Below are positions 44,242 through 52,334 of a stretch of 64,000 nucleotides of DNA, one piece after another. Every line of letters starts with the position of its first letter. The first letter of the stretch is position 1. This stretch comes from Williamsia muralis. GTDB taxonomy: Bacteria > Actinomycetota > Actinomycetes > Mycobacteriales > Mycobacteriaceae. The DNA lies in NCBI RefSeq assembly GCF_002735905.1, contig NZ_PEBD01000010.1, positions 1,054,001-1,118,000 of the forward strand, written 5' to 3'. The position numbers and the translations under genes are program-made. The notes beneath the pieces were generated by a model. The model did not search any database, was not told where the DNA came from, and saw only the letters and a list, made by a program, of their open reading frames with translations.

Positions 44242-44608
44242 GGGGCTGAACGGTTTCGACTGCGTGCGTCAAGGTAGGGGAAGCGTGTCGGTGCAGGCTA
44301 GAGACCACCGTAAGCGTCATAGCAACCAATTAAGCGCCGATAAGAATCAGCGCGACTACGCCCTCGCTGCCTAAGCGACGGCTGGTCTGTCGGCCCGGGT
44401 GAGCTCTCGCCCCGGGTACCGGCATCATTCAGAGAGCTAACCGTTGCGGGCGGTCGCGGACCGCAATGGGACATCAAACAGCGACTGGGATCGTCATCTC
44501 GGCTTGTTCGCGTGACCGAGAGATCCGAGTAGAGGCTTAGCGAACTGCACACGGAGAAGCCCTGCTGAAACGGCGAAGGACCCGGGTTCGATTCCCGGCA
44601 GCTCCACC
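44242..44608 (+). ncRNA. ssrA: Transfer-messenger RNA (tmRNA, ssrA)
   Basis: Rescues ribosomes stalled on broken mRNAs, with SmpB. The 5' end GGGGCTGAACGGTTTCGACT and the 3' T-arm GGTTCGATTCCCGG with CAGCTCC form the tRNA-like acceptor (GGGGCTG/CAGCTCC, one G:U). The tag reading frame runs from the GCC resume codon at 44336 to TAA at 44372-44374 and encodes ADKNQRDYALAA, close to the mycobacterial tag. The last A of CCA is not encoded (ACC then G). A weak promoter could be TTGTTA (44194-44199) and TACTTC (44216-44221). Confidence 0.97.
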
Positions 44609-44625
44609 GTCAGATCACGGATTCG

Positions 44626-44654
44626 GGGGGAGAACCAAACAATGGTTCTCTCCC
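44626..44654 (+). terminator. Terminator of ssrA
   Basis: GGGGGAGAACCA pairs with TGGTTCTCTCCC (12 pairs, one G:U) around a 5-base loop, followed by CCGTTTCTGTG. Confidence 0.8.
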
Positions 44655-44696
44655 CGTTTCTGTGTCCAGGGCACAACCAATGAGGAGAGTACGACG

Positions 44697-45542
44697 ATGA
44701 CTCAGGTTCCGAACATCACTCTCAACGACGGGAACACCATTCCGCAGCTGGGATTTGGCGTGTTCCAGATCAAACCCGAAGACACCGCCGATGCGGTCAA
44801 GACGGCACTCGACATCGGCTACCGGCACATCGACACCGCAGAGATGTACGGCAACGAAAAAGAGGTGGGCGAAGGCATTCGCGCCTCGGGCATCCCGCGC
44901 GACGAGATATTCGTGACGAGCAAACTGAACAACTCGTTCCACGAGCCCGATGCTGCGCGTAAAGCGTTCGACACCACCCTGTCCGATCTCGGGTTCGACT
45001 ACATCGACCTGTTCCTCATCCACTGGCCGCTGCCCACCCAGTACGGCGGCGACTACGTCTCCACCTGGAACACGATGATCGAGTTCGCGAAGTCGGGCCG
45101 ATCGAAGTCCGTGGGTGTGTCGAACTTCCAGGTGGAGCACCTCGAGCGGCTCGCCAAGGAGACCGAACTGGTGCCGGCGGTCAATCAAATCGAGGTTCAC
45201 CCGTATCTGGCCAACGACACCGTGCGCAAGTACGGCAAGGACCACGGCATCGCGACCGAGGCCTGGTCACCGATCGCGCAGGGCAAGGTGCTCGACGATC
45301 CGGTGATCACCGACCTGGCCGCCGAGGTCAGCAAGACTCCGGCACAGGTTGTGTTGCGCTGGCACATTCAGCGCGGCGACATCATCTTCCCGAAGTCGGT
45401 GACCCCGAAGCGGGTGCAAGAGAACTTCGCGCTGTTCGACTTCGAACTCGACAGCGACGCAGTTGCCACGATCGACGCGCTCGACAAGGGCGAGGACGGT
45501 CGGGTCGGCCCGAACCCCGACACGTTCGACTACGTCGGCTGA
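44697..45542 (+). CDS. Aldo/keto reductase
   Basis: NADPH-dependent oxidoreductase of the AKR superfamily (AKR5-like, 2,5-diketo-D-gluconate reductase type), 281 residues. The catalytic tetrad is visible: Asp and Tyr in HIDTAEMYGNE, Lys in VTSKLNN and His in LIHWPLP. NADPH-binding residues lie in FPKSVTPKRVQENF. ATG with GAGGAG about 11 bases upstream. Single-gene unit closed by a hairpin shared with the convergent hydrolase genes. Substrate unknown. Confidence 0.92.
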   Translation: MTQVPNITLNDGNTIPQLGFGVFQIKPEDTADAVKTALDIGYRHIDTAEMYGNEKEVGEGIRASGIPRDEIFVTSKLNNSFHEPDAARKAFDTTLSDLGFDYIDLFLIHWPLPTQYGGDYVSTWNTMIEFAKSGRSKSVGVSNFQVEHLERLAKETELVPAVNQIEVHPYLANDTVRKYGKDHGIATEAWSPIAQGKVLDDPVITDLAAEVSKTPAQVVLRWHIQRGDIIFPKSVTPKRVQENFALFDFELDSDAVATIDALDKGEDGRVGPNPDTFDYVG

Positions 45543-45586
45543 CCGCTGCCGCTGACCCCTTAGGCCGAAATTCGCGCCGATTACTT

Positions 45587-45618
45587 CGAAACGCTCCGGT
45601 TGCAACCGGGGCGTTTCG
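45587..45618. terminator. Bidirectional terminator after the aldo/keto reductase gene
   Basis: CGAAACGCTCCGGT pairs with ACCGGGGCGTTTCG (14 pairs, one G:U) around TGCA. It lies between convergent genes and could serve both. Confidence 0.8.
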
Positions 45619-45640
45619 TCGTAGGTGGCGCGAACTTCGA

Positions 45641-46225
45641 CTACAGGAAGCTGCGGACGAAAGTGAGAGCGGTCGATTGCCACGTCCAGACGTGGTCGAG
45701 CATGGCGTGACCGCCGCCCTCGATCGGCACGAACTCGGCGTCGACCCCACGTTCGCGGAGTTGGGTGATGCCCTTTTCCGTTCGGGCCGAATACGTTCGC
45801 TGGTCGGCAGTCCCGTGCAGCGCCAAGACCCGTGCCTCGCCGTGGATGTACTCCCAATCCGCGTGCTGCCACCATGGCGCCAAGGCGAGGACGCCGGCCA
45901 CCCGCTTGTCGGCGGCGAGGTGTGCGGCGACCCTGCCGCCCATCGAATGGCCGACCAGGATCACCGGGCAATCCGGGTGCCCGTCGATGAGGTGGTCCAA
46001 GGCGGCTTGGGCCGGAGCAAGGGGACTGTTGTGCTCGCCGTTCCACCCGTGGACGTCGTAGACGGCCTGGTGCACCACCACTCGCGGAAGCGCACGCAGC
46101 GACAACGTGAACGGGTACATCCGCATCGGCGCGGGTTGGCGTCGGCTGAACGGTGTTGTCGAGGTGTCGGTGCCACCGGGCAACACCAAGACCGACGCCG
46201 CCACCGGCAAACCGGGTATCAGCAT
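45641..46225 (-). CDS. Alpha/beta hydrolase
   Basis: A 194-residue alpha/beta-hydrolase-fold enzyme, substrate unknown. The strand-loop start is SVLVLPGGTDTSTTPFS, the nucleophile elbow VILVGHSMGGRVAAHLA, the acid probably in LALHGTADQRT, and the His in EGGGHAMLDHVW. Its start overlaps the stop of the upstream lipase gene by 7 bases, so the two are coupled. It may process products of that secreted lipase or act in cell-envelope lipid turnover; this is inference. Confidence 0.85.
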   Translation of the reverse strand: MLIPGLPVAASVLVLPGGTDTSTTPFSRRQPAPMRMYPFTLSLRALPRVVVHQAVYDVHGWNGEHNSPLAPAQAALDHLIDGHPDCPVILVGHSMGGRVAAHLAADKRVAGVLALAPWWQHADWEYIHGEARVLALHGTADQRTYSARTEKGITQLRERGVDAEFVPIEGGGHAMLDHVWTWQSTALTFVRSFL

Positions 46226-47424
46226 GTGCTGGGTGCCGGCGCCCCTGCCAGGCGGTCGTTGAGATAGCTCAATGCGATCGGGACACCGGACGCGATGGTG
46301 GAGCCGTGGTCACCGGGGACGATCACCGTCTGTACCCGCGTTCCCTGTCGGCACCAGTGTGCAGCGGTGGCCAGCACCCGGGACGTGGGAGTGAGCTGGT
46401 CATCGGCGCCTTGGTAGAGCAGCACCGGCATTCGCGGCGCGCCTGGGAACATCTGGACGCTGTTGCGGTTGAGGGCATCGACCCCGGCCTGGGTGTTGGC
46501 GAGGGTCCCCGTGTTGACCACGTCGGCGATCTTCATGTCGGCGCCGGCATCGATGATCTGGTCGGTGCACGCGTTGCGGATCTGATTGGCCAGCGCCGCC
46601 CCCCGATCGTTCAGTTGATCAGACAGCGACACCTCGTTCGGGTACTCGCGTTCGAGCCCGAGGGAGGCTGCGAAGCCCAGGCCGAACAGCGGGTTCGGAG
46701 CCACCCCCAGCGTGCGGGCGATCGCTTCGAGGTTCACCGGTGTGCCACCTGCGGACAGACCGACGAGATCGAGCTCCGGGGCGTACGTGGGCGCCAACAC
46801 GCCTGCGTAGGCAGTGGCCATGGCTCCACCCGAATACCCGGCCAGGACCGTGCGAGAATCGCCGACCCGGAATCCGGGACTCGACTGGACGGCCCTGATG
46901 GAGTCCAGCGTGATGGTGCCGCCGAGTCGGGCCGCCCCGTATGCGCTGGTCGGTCCGAGGTGGTCGGGAATGTTCACCGCGACTCCACGCGCCAGCGCCA
47001 GACCGATGAGTTGCTGCTCCTGCAAACCGCCACGGAAGATCTGATGCGACGGCGCGCACTGCGGCCCGAGCGAGTTGGTGAACGGCTGATACGACAGCAG
47101 GTCGTGGCGGGCCCCGCCGTCGGGGACAATGACCGTCGTGACAGCGGCAATCGGCTCACCCTGCGAATTGGTACTGCGGAACAACACCTTCTGGGCGCTG
47201 GAGCCGGGGAACGGACTCGGCAGCGGTTGCACGCGGAGCACGTCACCGTTGGCTGCACCCTCGATGCCCGCCGGCTCTGCATAGAACGGATCCGAATCGG
47301 TGGCAGGCATGAACGGGGCAGCGCTTGCGGGCGCAGCGGTGAACCCGATGGCGGCGGCGGTTGCGAAGACGGCGGCCGCGACCTTCACTCCCAGCCCACG
47401 CCGAAACTGCGTGTGAACGCGCAT
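46219..47424 (-). CDS. Secreted lipase (secretory lipase/LIP family)
   Basis: An exported lipase of 401 residues. Signal peptide (VKVAAAVFATAAAIGFTAAP, cleaved near ASA-AP) and a LIP-family body: FYAEPAGIEGAANGDVLRV, PDHLGPTSAYGAARLGG, nucleophile elbow LAGYSGGAMATAY, late acid GADDQLTP and His in VPGDHGSTIASG. Cys residues in GPQCAPSH, RNACTDQ and HWCRQG could form disulfides. GGAGG is 7 bases before the chosen ATG. First gene of a two-gene unit with the alpha/beta hydrolase. Confidence 0.88.
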   Translation of the reverse strand: MRVHTQFRRGLGVKVAAAVFATAAAIGFTAAPASAAPFMPATDSDPFYAEPAGIEGAANGDVLRVQPLPSPFPGSSAQKVLFRSTNSQGEPIAAVTTVIVPDGGARHDLLSYQPFTNSLGPQCAPSHQIFRGGLQEQQLIGLALARGVAVNIPDHLGPTSAYGAARLGGTITLDSIRAVQSSPGFRVGDSRTVLAGYSGGAMATAYAGVLAPTYAPELDLVGLSAGGTPVNLEAIARTLGVAPNPLFGLGFAASLGLEREYPNEVSLSDQLNDRGAALANQIRNACTDQIIDAGADMKIADVVNTGTLANTQAGVDALNRNSVQMFPGAPRMPVLLYQGADDQLTPTSRVLATAAHWCRQGTRVQTVIVPGDHGSTIASGVPIALSYLNDRLAGAPAPSTC

Positions 47425-47612
47425 TGATGTGCCTCCGTCACCCCGACCGAGGTCGTCCGCCCAGACGTTTGGAGCGGTGTTCGGGAGGAGTGTAACCCGC
47501 GCCAACCCCATGGCGACCGCGATCGGTGGCAGAATTCAGAGGTCCAGTCAAAGACGCCGAGGATTGTGACCGCCGCCCGCCGGCCGGTCGCAGACAACCG
47601 GAAGGATTTTCA

Positions 47613-49259
47613 ATGGCTCACCCGCGTGCGGGGACCCTGGCACTACCGGAAGATCTGATTGATGTGTCGGCGGTGATCGACGCCTACTACTCGGAAAAGC
47701 CTGACCCGGAAAACCCTTCCCAGCAAGTCGTTTTCGGCACGTCGGGCCACCGCGGTTCCAGTCTCGACGGTGCGTTCAACGAGGACCACATCATCGCGAC
47801 CACCCAGGCGATCGTCGAGTACCGCACCGTCGCCGGCATCACCGGACCGCTCTTCATCGCCCGCGACACCCACGCGTTGTCGCTGCCCGCATGGCAGACG
47901 GCCATCGAAGTCCTGGTGGCCAACGATGTCCGTGTCCTGGTGGACAACAAAGACCGATTCACTCCGACACCGGCGTTGAGTCATGCGATTCTCACGCACA
48001 ACCGCGGCGGGGGACCGAGTGCCGATGGGATCGTCGTCACGCCGTCCCACAACCCTCCACGCGACGGCGGCTTCAAGTACAACCCGCCCAACGGTGGACC
48101 TGCCGACACCGACATCACCTCGCAGGTCGCCGCTCGCGCCAACGAGTTGTTGCAGAGCGGTCTGGGCAGCGTCAGACGAATCCCGTTCGAGCGGGCCAAG
48201 GAGTCCGAGTTCTACGGGACCTATGACTTCGGCGCCAATTATGTGGACGACCTCAATTCTGTGGTCGACATGGACATCATCAGGAACTCCGGTGTGCGTA
48301 TCGGTGCCGATCCGATGGGCGGCGCGTCAGTCGGGTATTGGGCTGAGCTGGGTGCGCGCTACACGCTGGAACGACTGACTGTCGTCAATCCCATTGTGGA
48401 TCCCACGTTTTCGTTCATGACACTCGACACCGACGGCAAGATCCGGATGGATTGCAGTTCCGCGAACGCGATGGCATCGCTGATCGACGCGCGGGACTCC
48501 TTTCAGATCGCCACCGGCAACGACGCCGACTCCGACCGGCACGGCATCGTCACTCCCGACGGTGGCCTGATGAATCCGAACCACTTCCTCGCGGTTGCCA
48601 TCGACTACCTGTTCACCCACCGGCCCGACTGGCCGAAGGATGCGGCAGTGGGGAAGACCCTCGTGTCCTCGTCGATGATCGATCGGGTGGTCGCGGGGAT
48701 CGGCAGGCAGCTCGTAGAGGTGCCGGTGGGTTTCAAGTGGTTTGTGCCCGGACTGCTCGACGGTTCGGTCGGTTTCGGTGGTGAGGAAAGCGCGGGCGCG
48801 TCATTCCTTCGCAAGAACGGGCAGGTGTGGACCACCGACAAGGACGGCATCATCATGGCGTTGTTGGCCTCGGAAATCCTTGCCGTCACCGGCATTTCAC
48901 CGTCCGAACGGTATGCGCAGCTGGCCGAGCAATACGGCGGGTCGCCCGCGTATGCGCGGCGCGACGCCCCAGCCACCCGCGAGCAGAAAGCGGTGCTCGG
49001 CAAGCTGTCGGCCGAGCAGGTCAAGGCGACCGAGTTGGCCGGCGAGGAGATCACCGCAGTGCTCACCGAGGCGCCGGGTAACGGCGCGAAGATCGGTGGT
49101 CTGAAGGTGACCACCAAGAACGCGTGGTTTGCGGCCCGGCCTTCGGGTACCGAAGACGTGTACAAGATCTACGCCGAATCCTTCAACGGCTCAGACCATC
49201 TGGCTCAGGTTCAGAACGAGGCCCAGGAACTGGTGGACGGTGTGCTCGGATCGAGCTGA
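47613..49259 (+). CDS. pgm: Phosphoglucomutase (alpha-D-glucose phosphate-specific)
   Basis: Interconverts glucose 1- and 6-phosphate, feeding glycogen, trehalose and cell-wall sugar nucleotides. The 548-residue protein has the family motifs: [10 protein letters not shown], phosphoserine loop [16 protein letters not shown], metal loop [13 protein letters not shown], sugar loop [12 protein letters not shown] and phosphate loop [15 protein letters not shown]. It is the full length of the E. coli-type Pgm. ATG selected by GAAGGA about 7 bases upstream; the frame is open further upstream but without homology. Counterpart of Rv3068c. Confidence 0.95.
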   Translation: MAHPRAGTLALPEDLIDVSAVIDAYYSEKPDPENPSQQVVFGTSGHRGSSLDGAFNEDHIIATTQAIVEYRTVAGITGPLFIARDTHALSLPAWQTAIEVLVANDVRVLVDNKDRFTPTPALSHAILTHNRGGGPSADGIVVTPSHNPPRDGGFKYNPPNGGPADTDITSQVAARANELLQSGLGSVRRIPFERAKESEFYGTYDFGANYVDDLNSVVDMDIIRNSGVRIGADPMGGASVGYWAELGARYTLERLTVVNPIVDPTFSFMTLDTDGKIRMDCSSANAMASLIDARDSFQIATGNDADSDRHGIVTPDGGLMNPNHFLAVAIDYLFTHRPDWPKDAAVGKTLVSSSMIDRVVAGIGRQLVEVPVGFKWFVPGLLDGSVGFGGEESAGASFLRKNGQVWTTDKDGIIMALLASEILAVTGISPSERYAQLAEQYGGSPAYARRDAPATREQKAVLGKLSAEQVKATELAGEEITAVLTEAPGNGAKIGGLKVTTKNAWFAARPSGTEDVYKIYAESFNGSDHLAQVQNEAQELVDGVLGSS

Positions 49260-49271
49260 GAGACCAGACGC

Positions 49272-49331
49272 CGCACGGTCTTGTGCGCCCCGCTCCGGTT
49301 CGAACCGAAGCGCGACACGCAAGGCCGTGCG
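49272..49331. terminator. Bidirectional terminator between pgm and the VIT1-type gene
   Basis: CGCACGGTCTTG (49272-49283) pairs with CAAGGCCGTGCG (49320-49331), 12 pairs with one G:U. The long loop contains a second palindrome, CGGTTCGAACCG. It lies between convergent genes. Confidence 0.6.
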
Positions 49332-49340
49332 TGGACTGGG

Positions 49341-50093
49341 TCAGCCGCCCGCGGGCACCCCGATCGCGAACCCGACGAGATAGGTGGCGCCGGCCGCGAT
49401 GACACCGAAAAGGAGTTGTCGCAGCGCGCCTTTCCAGATCGGCCGGCCGGTGATCCGGGCAGCCAGCCCACCGACCAAGATCAAACCGAAGGCACCCACG
49501 AGCAATCCCGCTGTGAGCGATTCGAACCCGAGTAGATAGGGGATCAGCGGGAGCACCGCGCCGATCGAGAACATCACAAACGACGAGACCGCGGCCACCT
49601 TCGGCGACGGCTTCTCGTCGGGATCGACGCCGAGTTCCTGCGTCAGGTGCAGGCTCACGGCCTTGTCGGTGTCCTGGTGGATCTCGGCGGCCGCCGCCGT
49701 CGCAGTCTGCTCCGACATCCCCATCTCGATGAACGCTTCGACCAATTCGCGCAGTTCTTCCTGCGGATGTTTGCGCATTTCACGACGCTCGACAGCTACC
49801 TCGGCGTCCACCTGCTCGTTCTGGGTGGAGACCGAGGCGAACTCGCCGAGGGCCATGGAGAACGCTCCGGCCACCAGCCCGGCGACTCCGCTGAGCACGA
49901 TGGTGTGGCCACTGGCGCCTGACGCGCCGACACCGGCGACGAGGCTGATGTTGGTGACCAGGCCGTCCATCGCGCCGAATGTCGCGGCGCGGAGTCGACC
50001 GCCTGCCACGTTGGCGTGGGTGTGCCCGACCTCTTCCACACCAACGTCAGCAGGATGCGGTGTCTGGTCCGGGGTACCTGGAATGGTCACCAC
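49341..50093 (-). CDS. VIT1/CCC1-type iron/manganese transporter
   Basis: A 250-residue membrane transporter of the VIT1/CCC1 family, usually exporting Fe2+ or Mn2+ from the cytoplasm. TM1 region GAMDGLVTNISLVAGVGASG, TM2 with GAFSMALGEFASVSTQNE, a cytoplasmic glutamate-rich metal domain (RREMRKHPQEELRELVEAFI, then EMGMSEQ), and three C-terminal membrane helices beginning SSFVMFSIGAVLPLIPYLL. The ATG start has no obvious alternative. No metal-responsive operator was seen. Confidence 0.87.
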   Translation of the reverse strand: MVTIPGTPDQTPHPADVGVEEVGHTHANVAGGRLRAATFGAMDGLVTNISLVAGVGASGASGHTIVLSGVAGLVAGAFSMALGEFASVSTQNEQVDAEVAVERREMRKHPQEELRELVEAFIEMGMSEQTATAAAAEIHQDTDKAVSLHLTQELGVDPDEKPSPKVAAVSSFVMFSIGAVLPLIPYLLGFESLTAGLLVGAFGLILVGGLAARITGRPIWKGALRQLLFGVIAAGATYLVGFAIGVPAGG

Positions 50094-50184
50094 GAGATGG
50101 TATCGGCCGGTACCTGTAGATCTCCGCTTCGCACGTGTCTGAAGCTGCCCGCTTTTGCTAAGCGACCTCTCAGGCGGTGGTCGT

Positions 50185-50190
50185 TAGGCT
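50185..50190 (+). promoter_or_regulatory. -10 element of the mauE-like gene (leaderless)
   Basis: TAGGCT, seven bases before the GTG at 50198. Earlier in-frame GTG codons lie upstream of or next to the box. Confidence 0.5.
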
Positions 50191-50197
50191 GGTGCGC

Positions 50198-50740
50198 GTG
50201 TGGAGATACGTCGTGAGCGTGCCGGTTCGTATCGGCTTGGCGGCGGTTTGGCTGATCGCCGGCGGCATCAAGGCGGTTGATCCCGACCAGTCCGAGATCG
50301 CGGTGAAGGCGTATCACCTCTTTCCGGATTCGACCGCGTACGCGGTGTCGCTGGTGCTACCCATGGCTGAGATCGCGTTGGGACTGCTGCTGTTGATCGG
50401 GTTGGCCGTACGTCCGGCGGCCATCGCCTCGGCGGTGTTGCTGGTGCTGCTGATCGCGGCCATCGTGTCGGTGTGGGCACGGGGCTACACGATCGACTGC
50501 GGTTGTTTCGGAGGCGGTGGGGAAGCCGATGTGTCGTGGCGGAACTATCTCACCGAGATTCTTCGAGATGTCGGGTTCTTGGCACTGGCAGCGTGGTTGA
50601 TCGTTTTCCCGCGAAGCCACCTGGCGCTCGGCCCGGGCTCGCGACCACGGGTGGCCCGCGACGACCACGACGATGACTCCAACGACCCCGCGACGGCCGC
50701 GGGTGTAGATGATGAAATGGCAACCGAGGAAAAGCATTGA
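50198..50740 (+). CDS. MauE/DoxX-type redox membrane protein
   Basis: A 180-residue membrane protein of the MauE/DoxX-like (methylamine utilisation E) group. Four membrane helices are seen: VPVRIGLAAVWLIAGGIKAV, VSLVLPMAEIALGLLLLIGL, AIASAVLLVLLIAAIVSVWA and VGFLALAAWLIVF. A vicinal cysteine pair IDCGCFGGG lies between helices three and four, the redox site of this family. GTG start chosen from the -10 box. It overlaps the start of the following DsbA-like gene (TTGA), so MauE probably re-reduces or re-oxidises that thiol protein across the membrane. Confidence 0.82.
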   Translation: MWRYVVSVPVRIGLAAVWLIAGGIKAVDPDQSEIAVKAYHLFPDSTAYAVSLVLPMAEIALGLLLLIGLAVRPAAIASAVLLVLLIAAIVSVWARGYTIDCGCFGGGGEADVSWRNYLTEILRDVGFLALAAWLIVFPRSHLALGPGSRPRVARDDHDDDSNDPATAAGVDDEMATEEKH

Positions 50741-51483
50741 GTAGCAACAACAAGCGACCCGCTCCCAAGACTGCGAAGTCGAAGTACCAGCCCCAGGCGC
50801 AATCGAGCACCACCACGTATGTGCTCGCCGGCCTCGCGGTGTTGGTGATCGCGGCGGTGGTCATCGGCGGCATCATCTGGAACAGCCAGCGCAACAAGGG
50901 CGGTGCCGACAGCGCCGTGTTGTCCAATTCTGCGACCTTCGTGGTGGGTAGCCCGACGGCTCCGCACACCATCGACATGTTCGAGGACTTCCAATGCCCG
51001 GCGTGCGCCAGCGTTGAGAAGCAATCCGGCCAGACGATCACCGACGCCGTCAACAGCGGCCAGCTGCAGGTGCGGTTCCACATGCTGACCTTCCTCAACG
51101 AGCAGTCGGGGTCGGGTGACTACAGCTCTCGGGCAGCGGGCGCGATGAAGTGCGTCGCCGACGCCGAGAACCAGGACGTGAAACTTGCGTTCCATTCCAA
51201 GCTCTTCGCGGTGCAGCCGAAGGAGGGCGGCGACGACCACGACAACCAGACGCTGGCCGGGTTCGCCAAGGAAGTCGGCGCATCGGAGGCCACCCAGCAG
51301 TGCATCGCGGACGGCACTCAGGTGCAGGCTGCCGAGTCCATCGCCGACGAGTCGCAGACCCAGCTTGCCAAGGCTCTCGACGGTCAGGTCGGAACTCCCA
51401 GCGTGTTGCAGGACGGCAAGAAGGTCACCATCACCAACGGAACCGGCTGGGTCGATCAGATCCTCGGCGGCGCAAACAACTGA
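50737..51483 (+). CDS. Membrane-anchored DsbA-like thioredoxin-fold protein
   Basis: A 248-residue extracytoplasmic disulfide-exchange protein. N-terminal anchor (TTYVLAGLAVLVIAAVVIGG), then a DsbA/thioredoxin_4 domain with the redox motif FEDFQCPACASVEK (CPAC) and the cis-Pro loop VGTPSVLQDGKKV. A second cysteine pair (MKCVADAEN, QQCIADGT) may form a structural disulfide. The start is TTG, with GAGGA 6 bases upstream and overlapping the stop of the mauE-like gene; no ATG or GTG competes. Related to the Mtb DsbA-like protein group. Confidence 0.88.
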   Translation: MSSNNKRPAPKTAKSKYQPQAQSSTTTYVLAGLAVLVIAAVVIGGIIWNSQRNKGGADSAVLSNSATFVVGSPTAPHTIDMFEDFQCPACASVEKQSGQTITDAVNSGQLQVRFHMLTFLNEQSGSGDYSSRAAGAMKCVADAENQDVKLAFHSKLFAVQPKEGGDDHDNQTLAGFAKEVGASEATQQCIADGTQVQAAESIADESQTQLAKALDGQVGTPSVLQDGKKVTITNGTGWVDQILGGANN

Positions 51484-51630
51484 CAACATCGCACCCCAGT
51501 GAACGCGGGGGAGAACCCGGCCGAAGTCGCCGCTACAGCGGATTTGGCCGGGTTCGCGCCGATGGTGTAATTTCGATCGAGCACGCAGCACCAGGGCAAA
51601 CAACCTGGCGTGGGTGCAAAAACCGAATAC

Positions 51631-51703
51631 GGGGCTATGGCGCAGCTGGTAGCGCACCACACTGGCAGTGTGGGGGTCAGGGGTTCGAGTCCCCTTAGCT
51701 CCA
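51631..51703 (+). tRNA. tRNA-Ala (GGC)
   Basis: Cloverleaf: acceptor GGGGCTA/TAGCTCC, D-arm GCGCAGCTGGTAGCGC, anticodon arm CCACA-CTGGCAG-TGTGG with anticodon GGC, T-arm CAGGGGTTCGAGTCCCCT. CCA is not encoded. Confidence 0.96.
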
Positions 51704-51719
51704 CCGTTGAAACAAGATG

Positions 51720-51756
51720 ATCCACCTGTCACGACACTCGTCGTCGGCAGGTGGAT
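51720..51756 (+). terminator. Terminator of the tRNA-Ala gene
   Basis: ATCCACCTG pairs with CAGGTGGAT, enclosing an inner stem ACGAC-ACTC-GTCGT, and is followed by TGTTTGTTTG. It starts 17 bases after the tRNA. Confidence 0.8.
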
Positions 51757-51854
51757 TGTTTGTTTGTGGGCCGCGCGAAGCCCGCCGGTAACAACTTTGC
51801 GATCATGAACGAGGAATCAAGGAAGACGTTCGTTCGTGAAAGGACCCCGCCGCC

Positions 51855-52256
51855 GTGAACCTGTCGAAGAGATCTGGGCAACCGGGTCGGGTGTTCCTCA
51901 TCGCGGCGGCGATACTGCTCGTCGTGGCTGCAGCGTTCGCGTTCTGGCCGGTGGACAACTCGCAGGGCACGGGCTGCGGGAGTTGGGCGCTGAAAGACGA
52001 CTCGTCGGCGGCGGCAAAGGACTCCGAGTTCAACCTGGGCGACACCACCAAGGACCTGACCCGGGCACTGGCCGATCGGTATCTCGGCGACAACTCCGCC
52101 AACAGTCTCGGGCTCGGCGACAACACCAGCCAAGTGCAGGCATGCGAGTCCGCGCGCGGAGACCAGACCAGCGAGGTCGTGATCTTCGGATTGGCCGGAG
52201 CGGCTGCACTTGTGGTCGGCTTGATCCGGCGGTATCAACCGACGCGGGCCACGTGA
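51855..52256 (+). CDS. Membrane protein of unknown function
   Basis: A 133-residue protein of no family I recognise. Two hydrophobic helices, VFLIAAAILLVVAAAFAFW at the N-terminus and EVVIFGLAGAAALVVGLI at the C-terminus, flank an external loop of about 75 residues with two cysteines (GTGCGSWALK and QACESARG) that may be disulfide-linked. GTG start with AAAGGA about 11 bases upstream. It stands alone between tRNA-Ala and rtcB. Confidence 0.65.
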   Translation: MNLSKRSGQPGRVFLIAAAILLVVAAAFAFWPVDNSQGTGCGSWALKDDSSAAAKDSEFNLGDTTKDLTRALADRYLGDNSANSLGLGDNTSQVQACESARGDQTSEVVIFGLAGAAALVVGLIRRYQPTRAT

Positions 52257-52321
52257 CAGGCCACCCACCACCTGACCGGTCACCTTCCATTTGTCGGCCG
52301 TAAAGGGTTTGACCCCGGCGA

Positions 52322-52327
52322 TAGTGT
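52322..52327 (+). promoter_or_regulatory. -10 element of rtcB (leaderless)
   Basis: TAGTGT, seven bases before the ATG of rtcB; no ribosome-binding site precedes the start. Confidence 0.5.
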
Positions 52328-52334
52328 CCGACAT

